Of a stretch of 64,000 bases of DNA, positions 49,152-62,200 are shown piece by piece. This DNA is from Juglans regia. Taxonomy: Eukaryota; Streptophyta; Magnoliopsida; Fagales; Juglandaceae. The notes beneath the pieces were generated by a model. The model saw only the letters and a list, made by a program, of their open reading frames with translations. It was not told where the DNA came from and did not search any database. Position 1 is the stretch's first letter, and each line of letters begins with the position of its first letter. The position numbers were made by a program, and so were the translations under genes. The stretch is taken from contig NC_049904.1 in assembly GCF_001411555.2 (NCBI RefSeq), positions 29,525,370 to 29,589,369 of the forward strand, read 5' to 3'.

Positions 49152-50049
49152 ACAGCTTAATAAAAACTCTCTTCCATGGATTTTAGAAAGAGAAACTCTC
49201 TATTTTTTTTTCTAAAAAACTCAAATCTCTTCACGTGTTTTTGTCAGAGAGGAGGGTGAAGCTGTGGCTCTCAATTTCATCTCCGTTACCTTTTTGATAC
49301 CGTTTTGTGTATATGCTTTGACTTTCATGGTAGTGTTTTTATTCCCCGATACGGTTTTGGCTAGATCTCTCGCACTTTGGCGACCAACAATCAACACGTG
49401 CCTTACCACGCAAGCCTACAACCACCGATCTATTGGGACGACGCGGAACCGTGGCGAAAATCCCGACTAGTGACCTTCACACGAGGCTTGTTTTCGCACG
49501 AGGCCTTCATGCACTGTCGCGTCTCGACGAGCCAGCTGGCTACACATGTTGCACCAGCACATTTCCCATCTCATGATCTTTCATATCTGCCCCACCCTAC
49601 CTCCCAACTATCGGCGCGTGGTCTCCACGTGCCACCACAAGTGTGTGAGAAGAAAGATGCCCACTACAAATTAGTTCATCTGATACTGTGCTTTCTATTA
49701 TGTTGTCGCTTTTCCTAACTGATAATTTTAAAAAAGGGAATACGGATCTCTCTAAGAAATATCTTAAAATAACAAATTGTTGTACACCTACAACTTCCAC
49801 CTCCTACAATGGTGGTTCCACAGTTCGCATAGCAATGCGAACTATTAAAAACCGTCTTTCAAGACGACGCCCTTTTTTCGAGCATGGGTTGGGACCAATT
49901 TCTTGGTCCCAAACCCCCCTTTTTGTTTTCTTTTTTTCCTCCACATTTGCATTGTGGTTATTGTACTTGGGTGTTTGTTGGGAACCCCACTTCCTCCACA
50001 TATATCATATTTTTCTTATATGAATGAAAGCTTACTTGCTTAGAAAAAA
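49152..50049 (+). mobile_element. Retroposon with 16-bp target duplication
   Basis: AATATAAATAGTGTGT stands at 49136-49151 and again at 50050-50065. The right end of the insert is TGCTTAG plus an A run, like a short poly-A tail, preceded by ATGAATGAAAGCTTACTT. Length and tail suggest a LINE 3' fragment or other poly-A retroposon. The 113-codon frame at 49377-49718 has no family features. Absent from unit A. Confidence 0.7.
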
Positions 50050-50247
50050 AATATAAATAGTGTGTTCTCCACGCCAACTTATAAGTAGATATACTCTTCA
50101 AAATTTAATCCCTTGAATAATATCCTGCATTGGATGCAAGAGCTGATGAAGATAATTGGAAGTATTGTAACGGATGTACATCTATAACTAAACGAATACA
50201 TAACAATCTAAGTTTTCTGATGCAGTAGAGCAAGCAGTGGCTTAGGA

Positions 50248-53200
50248 TCAACTAACAACCTCAGTAAGAACATAAATAATCAACAGAGAAAAGGGGTAGA
50301 GAAGACACGCTAGAATACTTGTCCAAAATGGAAATTTGGTGCGGAAGCTGGTAAAGAGACCCATCGCTGTGCATATGAGCAGAACAACCAGAATTTCAGC
50401 TGAGACATCCCACGACAAATCTCGTATGTAAACAAGAGCCAGGAAGATGACCAATCCCATCATGTTGTTCATGAATACTCCATTGTAAATCTGCCAAAAT
50501 CCTTTCCAATGGTCAAACAAACAAAAACTGGTACAAGACAAGTTACCTAAAAGAAACGAAAACAAATTGTGTCGTATTCTCAGATGAAAATTAATAGGGG
50601 GATTCTCAGATGAAATCTGAGTGGGAGAGAAATTACTAAACCTCAGAAAAGGTTAAGGATATAGCTTTTTCCGTCTTCTCTCTGGCAGAGGTAATTGTTG
50701 CGAGTGCCTGTCTGATGTTCAAAGCCAGTGGCACCACAACATATGTCACCAAGAATGAGGGGATGTTCACATCACTAGAGAACTCTTGGAGAGTTTGCAT
50801 AAGTGGCAGTCCAAGCAGAGCCGAGATAGCAGTTCCTACAAGCAATAGAAGAGCTGCCTTAACGTAATTCAACCAATTCTTTTGAGTTGTCGTACTGATC
50901 TCCTGGTTCTGGGTCAATAGACTCTGCTGCTCTGATCTCGATTGCTGCAGACCAAGGTTTCAAGGCAATATTGTTAGAGTTGTTAAATCACTACTTATCT
51001 CAAAATCTTTGACAGTAATGAAAGGAGATTCGGGGTTGGGGACTTTTACTCCGATATCATATTAAAGTAGACTGTACCTTTGGGAAATGTTTACCTTTGA
51101 ACTTGTGTGAAAAAACCTGGGCCTGGCATGGTCTTGTTCGTCAGCAGGGTGACGAGACAGAACAAGCCATTTTGAGATTCCTTCGACGAATTCAGTCTCA
51201 TTCATACGATGATCACGAGAGATGTCAAACTCCTGCATCACCTTTGCTCCAAATTCATCATCAGTCAAATGGCCTAATTCTATTTGTATTCCCAAGAATA
51301 TTGCTCTCAGTTCACCAACGGAAATATAGTTATCTCTATTCTTGTCAATTTTCTGAAAAAGCCTGCAAATGTATGGTGGGACTAATCAAAGAAATAACTT
51401 CAAACCTTGAAGATTTTTTGGATTGGTAAAGCATATAGAGGGTCTTGATCAAGGATATATCTAGAGGCTACTTCCATTGCAAAAGATGTCATGCTGAGAG
51501 GTTGCTTAAGAGTTGAAAAATCAGGGCTACGACCAGTGCTAGCTGTATACTTTTTAGTTTTTCTTCTTCTTCACAGCTTGATATGGTATGCTCTACATGA
51601 AGTCTCATCAATAAAACTTAATGGGATGCCGTCCTCTTAAAAAAAAAAAAAAAGGAAAAAATAAAAAACAGCTTACTCTCTTATAGCTACTAAATTAGGC
51701 CTGCCTCCAGCAGTGAGAAGACTTCGTAGTAGGTTTGTCTGAACATACGTGCGTGTCAGATATTCATATCTTCTATTCTGAATCCATGGCTGGAATACCT
51801 GCACCATTGTTGTTCATTTTCAAGGAGAAAATTTGCATATGCAAATTATCAAACGGATCGAGAAGCATGAAAGTCAAATGAGTTAAGTAGATAAATCAGA
51901 GCAAAAGTTTTATGGTTTCATTTCTATTTGCTGGAGAACAATGCTCATTCATGATATTAATGGAATTTTGTGTTACCTGAAAGGTATAGTATACGAAGAG
52001 GAAAACAAGAGTAACAATAAGTGAAACTAAGACTACGATTCTTGCCCCTGAAGTTGAATTGAGAATTTTCGCCAGTTGAAGAAGGAGAAATGGGATCATA
52101 GACACCATCATTATTCTTGCAGTGTAGTAGGTCTCAACGTCAGTGCTAACGCCATAACCTACATTATGCAGTCACAATAATACCTTATCAGAAATGATGT
52201 TCTTCATCCTGTAGTTTATCATTTTAAGTAGCAATTCATGGTGTGTCACAGTTTAAGACCCCATTTGGATGGTGAAAGTGTTTTATTTCATCTCATCTTA
52301 TCATTACAATTTTTTTAAATTTTTATACAAAATATAATAAACGATCTAACTTTTTCAAATATCAAAACAATAATAATATTAAAAATAATATTTTATTCAA
52401 CTTTCATATAAAACTATTTCACCTCATCTCACTATCCAAACCGCATCTAAGTGATTTTATATACCAACTACTTCGATGGACAACCATTTAAATGTGTTTC
52501 ATCATCGGATGTAATTGAGAATAATAAAATTTAGAATGAAAAAGTAGTATTGTCTGTTCATTAATCAAAGACGCAAGGGTAAGAGAAAAACCAGTTAAAC
52601 TGAATGGTTTCACGTTTGCCTCATCTGAAAAATTAGCTGGAGGCCGTGAAAGATCATAGCTGCCAAAAGCAACAACAGAGGCCCAGATCAAAGTAAGAAG
52701 CATGATAGTTGATCCTGCTAGTAAGCCCATTCCCATTGTTGCCATCGTTTCAATTGTACTTGTACTTCCAGTCACTCCAATGGCTTCAAGCAATGACCTC
52801 AAATTAGATTAAAAAAAAAAAACTCCTCAAATTAAATTTAAGTATATGGATTTGAATCCAGGCAATTGAGATCCTTATCATACTAATTACTTAATTACAA
52901 GTACACAGGAACGTGAAGTATACATGGATAACACAGAAATGGGAACACGAAGAAATAGGCAAAATCCAAATAGAAACGATTTTTTAATTCAAAAAAGGAG
53001 GTAGGAACCTCCAAAACTTTATTAACTCTCACTTACAGTGGAGGAAAACCTTTGCATAAACAACCCAATCCATCTTAACAAAAAAACCAACCTCACCCAA
53101 AAAAAAAAAAAAAAACTTCACCATCTACGTCTAACATATGCCGTGCCCATTTTTTCCAATCTATACAAGCCTCTCAAAGAATGTGGAAGCTGAGAAACAT

Positions 53201-56200
53201 CTGTGAACAAATTATCCTCCTCCAACGCACCACACATAGCCAAAGCATCCACCACTTTATTCCCTTCTCTACATAAGTGCTTGTTAGAGAAGTCAAAACC
53301 TTCCAACAAGCCCCTCAGCTGGTCCCAATAATCCCAAAGATACCACAGTGTACCGTCTCTATCCACAAGCAAGGAAACCACCACCAAAGAATCACACTCT
53401 ATGTCAATTAAAAAATGACCTAATTGTTGACGAATCTTTATTCCTTCTATAACCGCCTGAAGCTCAACTTCGTTATTAGAACATGTACAAAAATGATGAG
53501 AAAAAGCAAAGCCAAGATTCCTTACTTGATACCATAAAATAATCCCTCCTCCACTAGGCCTTGGATTGCCAAGACTGCTACCATTCAGATTCAATTTTAA
53601 CCTTAATGGGCTCAGTTTCAACCAACGGACAACTTGCACCTTCATAGTTCTCTGTTCCACAACTGAAACCTCCATATTTTGAAGCATACATAAGTCCCCT
53701 TGTGAAAGCATTTTTACCTTGAAAATTTTGCTTGCAAGAACCAGCACCCAGTGCTTGATCGAGTTCCAAACCTCAAATAGGTTTTTGTCTCTACCTTCCA
53801 TCCTTACTGCATCGCGTTTGAGCCAAAGTCTCCACACCGTAATACAAGGAGTCAAACCCATTAATGTCCCAAGCTATGACTGCCTAGATGCCCTGTTAAA
53901 CCAAACTTGGACCCTCTCTTGCCAAGTCTGTTGTTCTACAAATGGGATCCCCACCTCTCCCGAAACCTTATTCCAAACGGCCATGGCAAACTCCCCTTTA
54001 CAAAGCACATGCTCCAAGTCTTCCACATACCCCGCCATATTACAATTACAATAAGATATTAACGGAATCGGAACATCCAAATACATAAATGGAAATTGAC
54101 CCTCTGTGAAACCAGTACCCAACACCATCTCCATAGTTCTACTATAAGCCACATTTTTAGAGAAAAAATTGCCCGACTTATCATTGTTCACCCGTTGGCC
54201 TATCCAACTCTCATATTCCCTCAAGATCTCCATTAAACACGAAATCGATCCTTTACTCGCATAAGCAAAAACCACCACATCATCAGTATATAACATATGA
54301 GAAACTTTGGGAACATTTATAGGATGAGAAAACGGCTAAATCCTCTCGTTAGACATTTTCTTATTTATCATCCTTGACAACACTTCTTCCATAATTATAA
54401 ATAAATACAGCGACAACTGATCACCCTACTGTAGACCCCTTTAGGCTTAAAAAAAACCTCTATGTGTACCATTCATCATAACAAAAAAAACCACGACCCC
54501 GAGACACAATTGTTAATCAGTTTTCAGAAACAATTAGGAAATCCTTGAGTACGTAAAACATGATCCAAGAAACACTAATCCACCTTATTGTACGCCTTAC
54601 TCATATAAATTTTCAGCATAATATTACCACCAGAAGCCTTCCGGTGCAACGTCTTCATCATCTCTTAAGTAAGAGAAATATTCTCAAATATATTTCTGCC
54701 ATTCACAAAAGCTCCCAATTCAGGCGAAATAATATTTTCAAGCAGTAAAGATAGTCTAGATACCAAAAGTTTGGAGAACACCTTATAAATGATGTTGCAA
54801 AGACTTATCGGCCAGAACTTGTCAAAACTTTACAGATTCTTCACCTTTGGGATAAGAACAATGAAAGAGGACAAATAAAATCTGGGAAGCTCATTACCTT
54901 TAAAGAACTCATTCACTGCCTCCACCACATCATCTTTAATAATATGCCAGCTAGCTAAATAAAAAGTTGACCCAAAACTATCCAGCCCCGGGCTACTGTC
55001 CGCCGTAATAGAAGAAAGCGCCACAAGCAATTCCTTTTCCGAAGGCTTCGCCCTCAAACTCTTAATCTCACTATCCGAAACAACATGCTGAAATAAATGA
55101 TCCTGATTAGGCAACGAACCCGTCCCTTCTTGAGAAAGAAACCCCTCAAAATACCACACAATCTCATCATGCACCCTTTCCGAAGAATTCAGTACTGAGC
55201 CATTAGATAATCTCATCTCTTTCACACATGAATTCATTCTCCGTTGCACAATAACTAAATGAAAAAATTTGGAGTTCTATTCACCCTCCAACAACCATTT
55301 TTTCTTTGCTTGTTGCGCCAACCTCGTTTCTTCCCTTTTTACCCAAATTTCAAGCTCTGCCTTAGTAACCAATAAATCCTCCTCCACAGCCTCAGAAAAG
55401 CTAGCTTGCAATGTTGCCTCCAAGAGCTCTGAAAGCTCCTCCCGAATAATCCCATCCACTCGACCGAAAACTTCCTTGTTCCAAGTTCACAGCTTATGCT
55501 TTAACCTCTTCAGTTTACTGGCCAATCTAAATAACCCACTACTGCACTCAATCAGCTCCCTCCATGAGCTTTCTACCACTTTAAAGAAATCCACATGCGA
55601 AGTCCACATATTCTGAAAACGAAATGGAGCCGGCCCATATCTCTCAAAACCTAAAGAAAGCTGCAATAAGACTGCGAATGATTCGATGTTCTCCTACTTA
55701 ATAGCTGAGCACTAGCATCACCGAACTTAGAAACAAACACATTATTCTCTAGCACTCGGTCTAGTTTAACCCAACTTCTGGCCATACCATGTTGACCATT
55801 ACACCATGACAATTGCCTCCCTTCCAATCTTAAATCAACAAGTCCACACCTGTCAATGCAATCATTAAAATCCTCCATAGTAGTAAGAAGCCTTGGTCTT
55901 CCACCTACACGTTCTTCATCTGATCGGATAATATTAAAATCCCCCATCACCACCCATGAAATACCCACATTCGAAATACCACACAAATATCCCCATAGCT
56001 CCCTGTGTTCAATTTGAGAACATTTTGCATAAACAAAAGTCCTTAACAACGAGCAACCATTATCTAAGAAAAGCCCAGTGAAAGACTGATTAGTAACCCC
56101 AACAATATCCATCTCAACATCCTCTTTCCAGCACACCCATGTTTTACCGCCAGCCTCCATATTAGAGCTAAACTTTGAAAAATTAAGACTAAGAGCCCAT

Positions 56201-59200
56201 CTTTGCATCTTTTCTACAGCTTGATGCGGCTCCGAGACCACCAACTTTCTCAACCTCCTTTTCGATGTCTCCAAACTCCTAATATTCCACACCACTATTT
56301 TGTCAATCATAAACTCAATTTTTGAGGTTGGGATTTCGCCCTGCGAGGCCTCCTCACCACTGAATCTTTAGCACCCCCCACCACCTCGAATGCCACAACA
56401 GCTTTTGAGAGCCTGGATTGAAATGGTAATCCTTCTGAGAATCAAATACAGCATCACCATCCCCTTCTGATAAAACCTCAAACCTATTAAAACCTTCAAC
56501 TCCCTTAGCTGGCCTGTCATTAACACACTCCTCCTCTAATACTGGCGTCTGTCCTTCCCCACCTTTCATTACCACACACTGCACCTCCAAATCTTGCAAA
56601 GAACCCTTGTCCTTCACCACACACCTATCGCTCTCCCCTACCATTGCACTTACCTTTATAACCTCCCCCACCTCAACATCCTCCCCTTCTTGAGCCTTCT
56701 CAACCGCTCCCCTCTCTACCTCCTCCTCACTAATTTGCACTACCCCATCCAGTTTATCTACTACTGGGTTTTCCTATATCTCCCATTGTTTATCCTTCAA
56801 CTTCAATTGAGTCCCAACATCGTCAACATGCATTACTAAGCTCTGCTGATTTTCTTTACGACCAACTTCCTTCAAAACGTTTTCCTCTCTTTCCTTCCTT
56901 GACACTCTCGGCCCCTCCTTCCTTAACAGTTTTGTCTTAGCCCTATCACCAGACCTGCATACCACCGTTGTATGACCCTGTTGAAAACATTTGTTGTAAT
57001 AAAAACCTCTCTTCTCATAAACTACTTCCTGCCACAAATGGTTCTTTTGTCCTATCACTAGCGAAAAACCAGAAATTGGTTCATCTTGACGATCAACCTC
57101 CACGCACAACCTCGCCCTCGTGGCCCTTGTTCTATACAACGTAGCATTATCTGTGCCCAAAAACCTGCCAAACCTAAATGCTAGAATTTGCAAGCAATCC
57201 ATCCTGTACAAATGCAACAGGAACCCTAACAAAAAAATCCATTGTGGTGCAATGGACGACTCCGTCTTCACATAAAAATCCACAGACCAATTAAATAACT
57301 GAAATTGGCACCCTGCCACCACCCTACCCTCTCTCGCCCATTGATAAAGTGTTAGAAATGCATAATTAAGTTGTTTAAGTGAATGATATGTTTCATCAAA
57401 TAAGAGTTAAACAACTTAATTAAACATCAAATTTTAGTATCGGACTCCAAATCAATCGATGCCCTTATTTTGCACACAAACATTTCACATTTGCCTCCAA
57501 AATAATTAAACACTCATAACATACTTATATGTGTAGGGCATTTTTGGAAAGAATGAAAGCAGAGGGCATTATTGGAATTAAAGTGTGCTAAGTCATGAAG
57601 GATGGAGAGTGAGACAACTAATGCATGGTTAGAGCAGAGTGGGATTCTCGCATGTACGGGGCACGAAATGGAAAATAACACTTAGTATGTCTACGAGTTG
57701 CGGAAATCAGGTGAAGTGCACAGGACGTGGAGCACGGGACTAGGAGCAAATCATGCGGAAGAGGCCTCATTTCAGTGGGGTCGGTGTTGCAGGACGAGGG
57801 GCAGTTTTTCATTTTTAGCATATTTTCTTCTGCAGTATATTTTCTTCCAGGGTTTTTCGTTTTTACGACTTATTTTTCGTTTTTGGCAGTTTTTCTTTTT
57901 GGGGGTTTTGCGTCTCAGCGTTTTCGGCATCTGGGAGTATTTTTGGTCTGGAGCAGTTTTGGTCTTCGACAGTTCTTGTTTAGAGAGAAACCATAAATGT
58001 TGGGATTTAATCATTTTGGGCATCTGGCTAATCTAGAGATGATAGGCTAGATTTTTAACTTGGGATTCAAGGAGTAATCCATGACTGTTCGGGGTTGGAT
58101 TTTCTTTGATGTTTTGTGATTTTGATGATTAACTTGTTGAATTAGTTTTCAATTTGCATCTAGAAAGGATTGAAGTTCTTTGTTCTTAGTTCAGCTCAGT
58201 TGTAGACGTAAAAGCACAATTGATACTTGAACAAGTAACAAGACTTTGATAGTTTTCTTTCACTGTTTTACAGTTGTTATATAATCTATCAAGTAGTTTT
58301 ATTAGGCTAAAAAAATTGTTGCTATATCATCGAACCATGATTTCTAGGAATGAGAGAATGGTTAAGAGAATATGAAAAGAGAAGTAAATTCATCACCAAA
58401 TCAGTGGACGAAAATTACATCCCAAGTGTTTGTTTTATTGTTTCTTACAAGTTTAAGTTAATTTCTATACATTTCCTCTAAACCTCTTGATTCTTAGTAA
58501 TTTTAGAAACATAGATTCACATTTATTTTCAGTTCTACTTGTGCTTGAACTTCCAAAACAACCAATAATTTCACTCAATATTTAGTCCACACCCCCTTAG
58601 TAAATAGCCCCCATTTTGGTATCGATATAGTTAGTGGTCAACCTTTGAAATTTATTTCTCATTTCTTACTTTTTTTTTTTAATTTGCTAGATCTTTTAGT
58701 TTAATGCTTTCTTATCCCTTCGAAATTTATTATTATCATAAACGGTAATATATTGTCTTGTAAATTTGAAATGTTTGCTTAATTTCCATTGTCCCTGTGA
58801 ATTCAATCTTGGGATTTACCCTTGTATTATTTTGACAGCTTCTACACTTGGAAGTCGAAATTAAAAGCTGATCAAGTTTTTGGCGTCGTTGTCGGGGACA
58901 ATGGGCGTTTTAAGAAACATTCTTTTTGGTTAATACTGTGAACTTCTTCACAGTTTGGGTGACATCTAATTTCTTTTATTTTCTTTTATCTTCTTTGATT
59001 TTTATTTTTTATTTTTTATTTTTGCTTATGTTTTTTCTGCTCTTGTTTGTATGGACTAGTTGGACTAGAGACCAAACATCTCATGGTTAGGACAGAATCA
59101 CTAGCATCCTTTAACTCTGCATCCCTTTCTCTTGAATCATCATCTAACACTCATAGCGACATGGCTGAAAATGAGCATCATGATAGGGACATGGTAAATC

Positions 59201-62200
59201 AAGACAGGACACTTAAAGATTATTTACAACCTGTCAGAACTAGCATAATACAACCTGTGAATGCAAACAGCTTTAATTTCAAATTTAGAATGATCCCATT
59301 GATTTCACATTTTCATGGCATGGAGTCTGAGAACCCTTACCTTCACATCAAAGAGTTTTAAGAAGTTTGTTCTACATTCATTGATCAAACATGCACTAAG
59401 GAGATTCTTAGACTAAAGTTGTTTCCATTTTCCTTGAAAGATAAAGCAAAAACATGGTTAAATGCATTGAGGCCAAAATCCATTGGAACATGGCAAGAAA
59501 TGCAAGTTGAAGTTTTGAAAAAGTGTTTTCCAATGCATCGAACCAATGCTTTAAAGAGACAAATCATGAATTTTGCTTAGAAGGAAAGTGAAACTTTTTA
59601 CCAAAGTTGGGAAAGATTCAAAGATCTTTTAAATGCTTGTTCATACCATGGTTACAGGGATTGGCACATCATTATTTTTTTTATGAAGCCTTGATGCCTA
59701 AGATGCGACAATTTGTCGAAACTATGTGTAATGGAGAGTTTTTTAACAAGCGACCGGGAGAAGCTTTTGCTTATTTCGATTACTTGGCTAAAAACACTCA
59801 ATCATGGGACACTTCTTGTGTTTATGATCGAACTGAACCTTTGAGGACCTTGAGTGGGGGAGGTAAGTATGTTTTGAATGGGGAGGACGATTTGCAAGCC
59901 AAATTTGCCTTATTGTCGAAAAAATTGGAAGCAATTGAATTAAAGAAAGTGCATGATTCCAAAACAAGAAAAATGTACCATTTGTGAGGATGCTTTCCAT
60001 GCAACATCTGAGTGTCCTACTCTTCCAGCTTTTAAGGAAGTCTTGTTTGATGCTTCTCACCCTGTTAACTTGATTTCTAAACGTTTTTCTGCACCATATT
60101 CTAACACTTATAATGCAGGTTGGCGAAACCACCCTAACTTCAGTTGGAGAAATGATTATCCCATGAGTTCAGCACATCCGGGAACTGGTGCACCTCAATA
60201 TTCAGTTCACACCCAACCAAATGCACTAGTTTTAGCACCTAGAAAACCCATGGATGACCCATTTTAGCAAATGGCTGCCACCCTTTAGCAGTTCAAGCAA
60301 AAATCAGATTCTCCATTCATGCAGATAATCCTTTTTATTAGCCAGATGAAGCAACACATGGAATTCATTCAAAAAGCTAATCATCGAGACCTTAGCGAAA
60401 CCCCTTGTCTTAATTATCTGTAGCTGTAACACATCGATCGACGGCCTCGACGACAGAAACTTCAACACTAAAGCTTATTTGAGGTTTTCCGCCACCCTAT
60501 CCATCTCAAAGTCAAAAAACACAAAACCCAACTCTCCATTAATCTATACTGGTTTCCTCAGAGGTAGTCGAAACTTGGCTACAGGCAAAGGCTATTGAAG
60601 CGCTTGAAAAAATGTACGTCAATCACCCCCTAATCTTTCACTGCGCAAGTTGCCTCTTTCTCAACCATCCCTTCACCGTTTTCGCCCACTGAGACTCCAG
60701 CACCATCCTTCAGAGAACCTTTGACAGAACCCAACCCAATCCCACCGGTAATGTTGGCCGTTGGAGGGCCTCCTATCATGGGCATAGGCCGAACCCTAGC
60801 ACACACGAATAAAACTCACACGAAAAAAAATCGCTCTGCCACGTAATACTCAGAGTTTTAATATCTTAAAGAGAGAGAAATGATTTGTACAAGTCCTAAT
60901 AGATAAGTTCCATGTAAATATTTTGTAAAAAATTAGATTCCACTATGAAAAAAAAAAAAAACCCCTTTTTTAATGGAACCCATATATTTTATAAAAAAAA
61001 TTTGTATAAAATTTATCTATTTAGAACTTGTATATAATATTAATCCAAATACAAAGGAAGAAGTATACATGGATAACTATAAGATATTCGGAAACAGGAA
61101 ATGCTAAGGCACTCCTTTTAGTTTAAAGAAACGTTAGAATTTATAAAAAAAAAATTCCAACTGGGAGAGGGCAGGTAGACAAAACGATACGAAACAATTA
61201 ATAGAAACATAAATAAAGTCTAACCCACTAGTTGAGTTCCTTAACTTCCTTCTTAAAAAAAAGTTCGACTGGTAGGTATCTTAATCACATCTTAGAAGAT
61301 TATGTTCGGATTTGGATACAAGTGAGTTAGAATAAAATATTATTATTATTTTAAAAATTAAAAAGATTAAATTATTTATTATATTTTATGTGAAAATTTG
61401 AAAAAATTGTTATGATAAGATGAGATTAAATTAGATTAAAAAATTCATTCAAATGGGGCCTATATCTTCTTTCTTTATTAGCAACCTAAAGTTCGTACAA
61501 AACACAACGAGAACGTAATCCTATTCGTAATTATGTTGCGAAAGGAGTTGAATACATACGTGTATAATTTACGAACTAAAACGATAGACATATATATTTT
61601 TTTATAATAATTTATATAACTATATTTTAAATAAAGTGCATTTTTATAAAATCACTTATAAAAATAATATCGCTTTACATAAATATTAACATTTTAAAAT
61701 ATGATTGTAAAAAAATTACAAAAAAACAGCGTGTATCAATATTATTCATTTAGGAATGAAGTTGATTCCAAGGAGGCCATAAATTTATTAATGAACTTTG
61801 ATTAAAAGGATAAGGAGGGAGAGAAAAATATTCTTTATTTTATTGTTGACTAATTCCCACTAAATTACATACTTTCCGGTTACTAGATAGTCTCCCTCTA
61901 AATTATAAGGTGGTGTATGATCAATAATATTAAAGAAACGAAGAAATAAAATTCAACTTTTGCTTTCGTAATGCATGGGAATATTCAACCTTGAGAGGAA
62001 AGAAGCCATGCATGCCCATTCCTTTTAGTTTCTCTCATATATCAGAGAATGCCCATTAAAATTTTGATATATATTGCAAGACAAAAGAACTTAGCAGTAA
62101 TGATCTCTTTCATAAATAATGCTTTCATTTCTAATTTCTACTTAATGATATTGAAAATCATGTAATTACTATCATGAAGTCCCACCTGCAGAATTTCTAG

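Larger units (their letters stand above)
57350..60420 (+). mobile_element. Gypsy-type retrotransposon fragment: 5' LTR, primer site, gag
   Basis: Inserted into LINE 3 ORF1. A probable 5' LTR runs from TGTTAGAAATGC (57350) to about 58874 (GCTGATCA), followed by a tRNA primer-binding site. The gag region is at 59047-60267. No protease, reverse transcriptase, integrase or 3' LTR is present, so the right part was deleted, together with about 100 codons of the LINE ORF1. The primer site and gag type resemble the Athila group. Confidence 0.75.
52985..60850 (-). mobile_element. LINE (L1-type) 3, nearly complete, split by a gypsy element
   Basis: Runs right to left inside NCL copy B intron 1. ORF1 start lies at 60850-60420 (MPMIGGPPTANITGG, later ALVLKFLSSRPSIDV), interrupted by 57350-60420, then ORF1 continues 57345-56354, endonuclease 56310-55651, reverse transcriptase 55459-53874, RNase H 53861-53118, and a 3' UTR with an AATTAAAAAATCG end near 52980. 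GAAGTATACATGGATAAC stands at 52915-52932 and 61060-61077, once in copy A intron 1, so it is probably the target duplication, although about 45 bases between it and the tail are unexplained. Confidence 0.85.
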
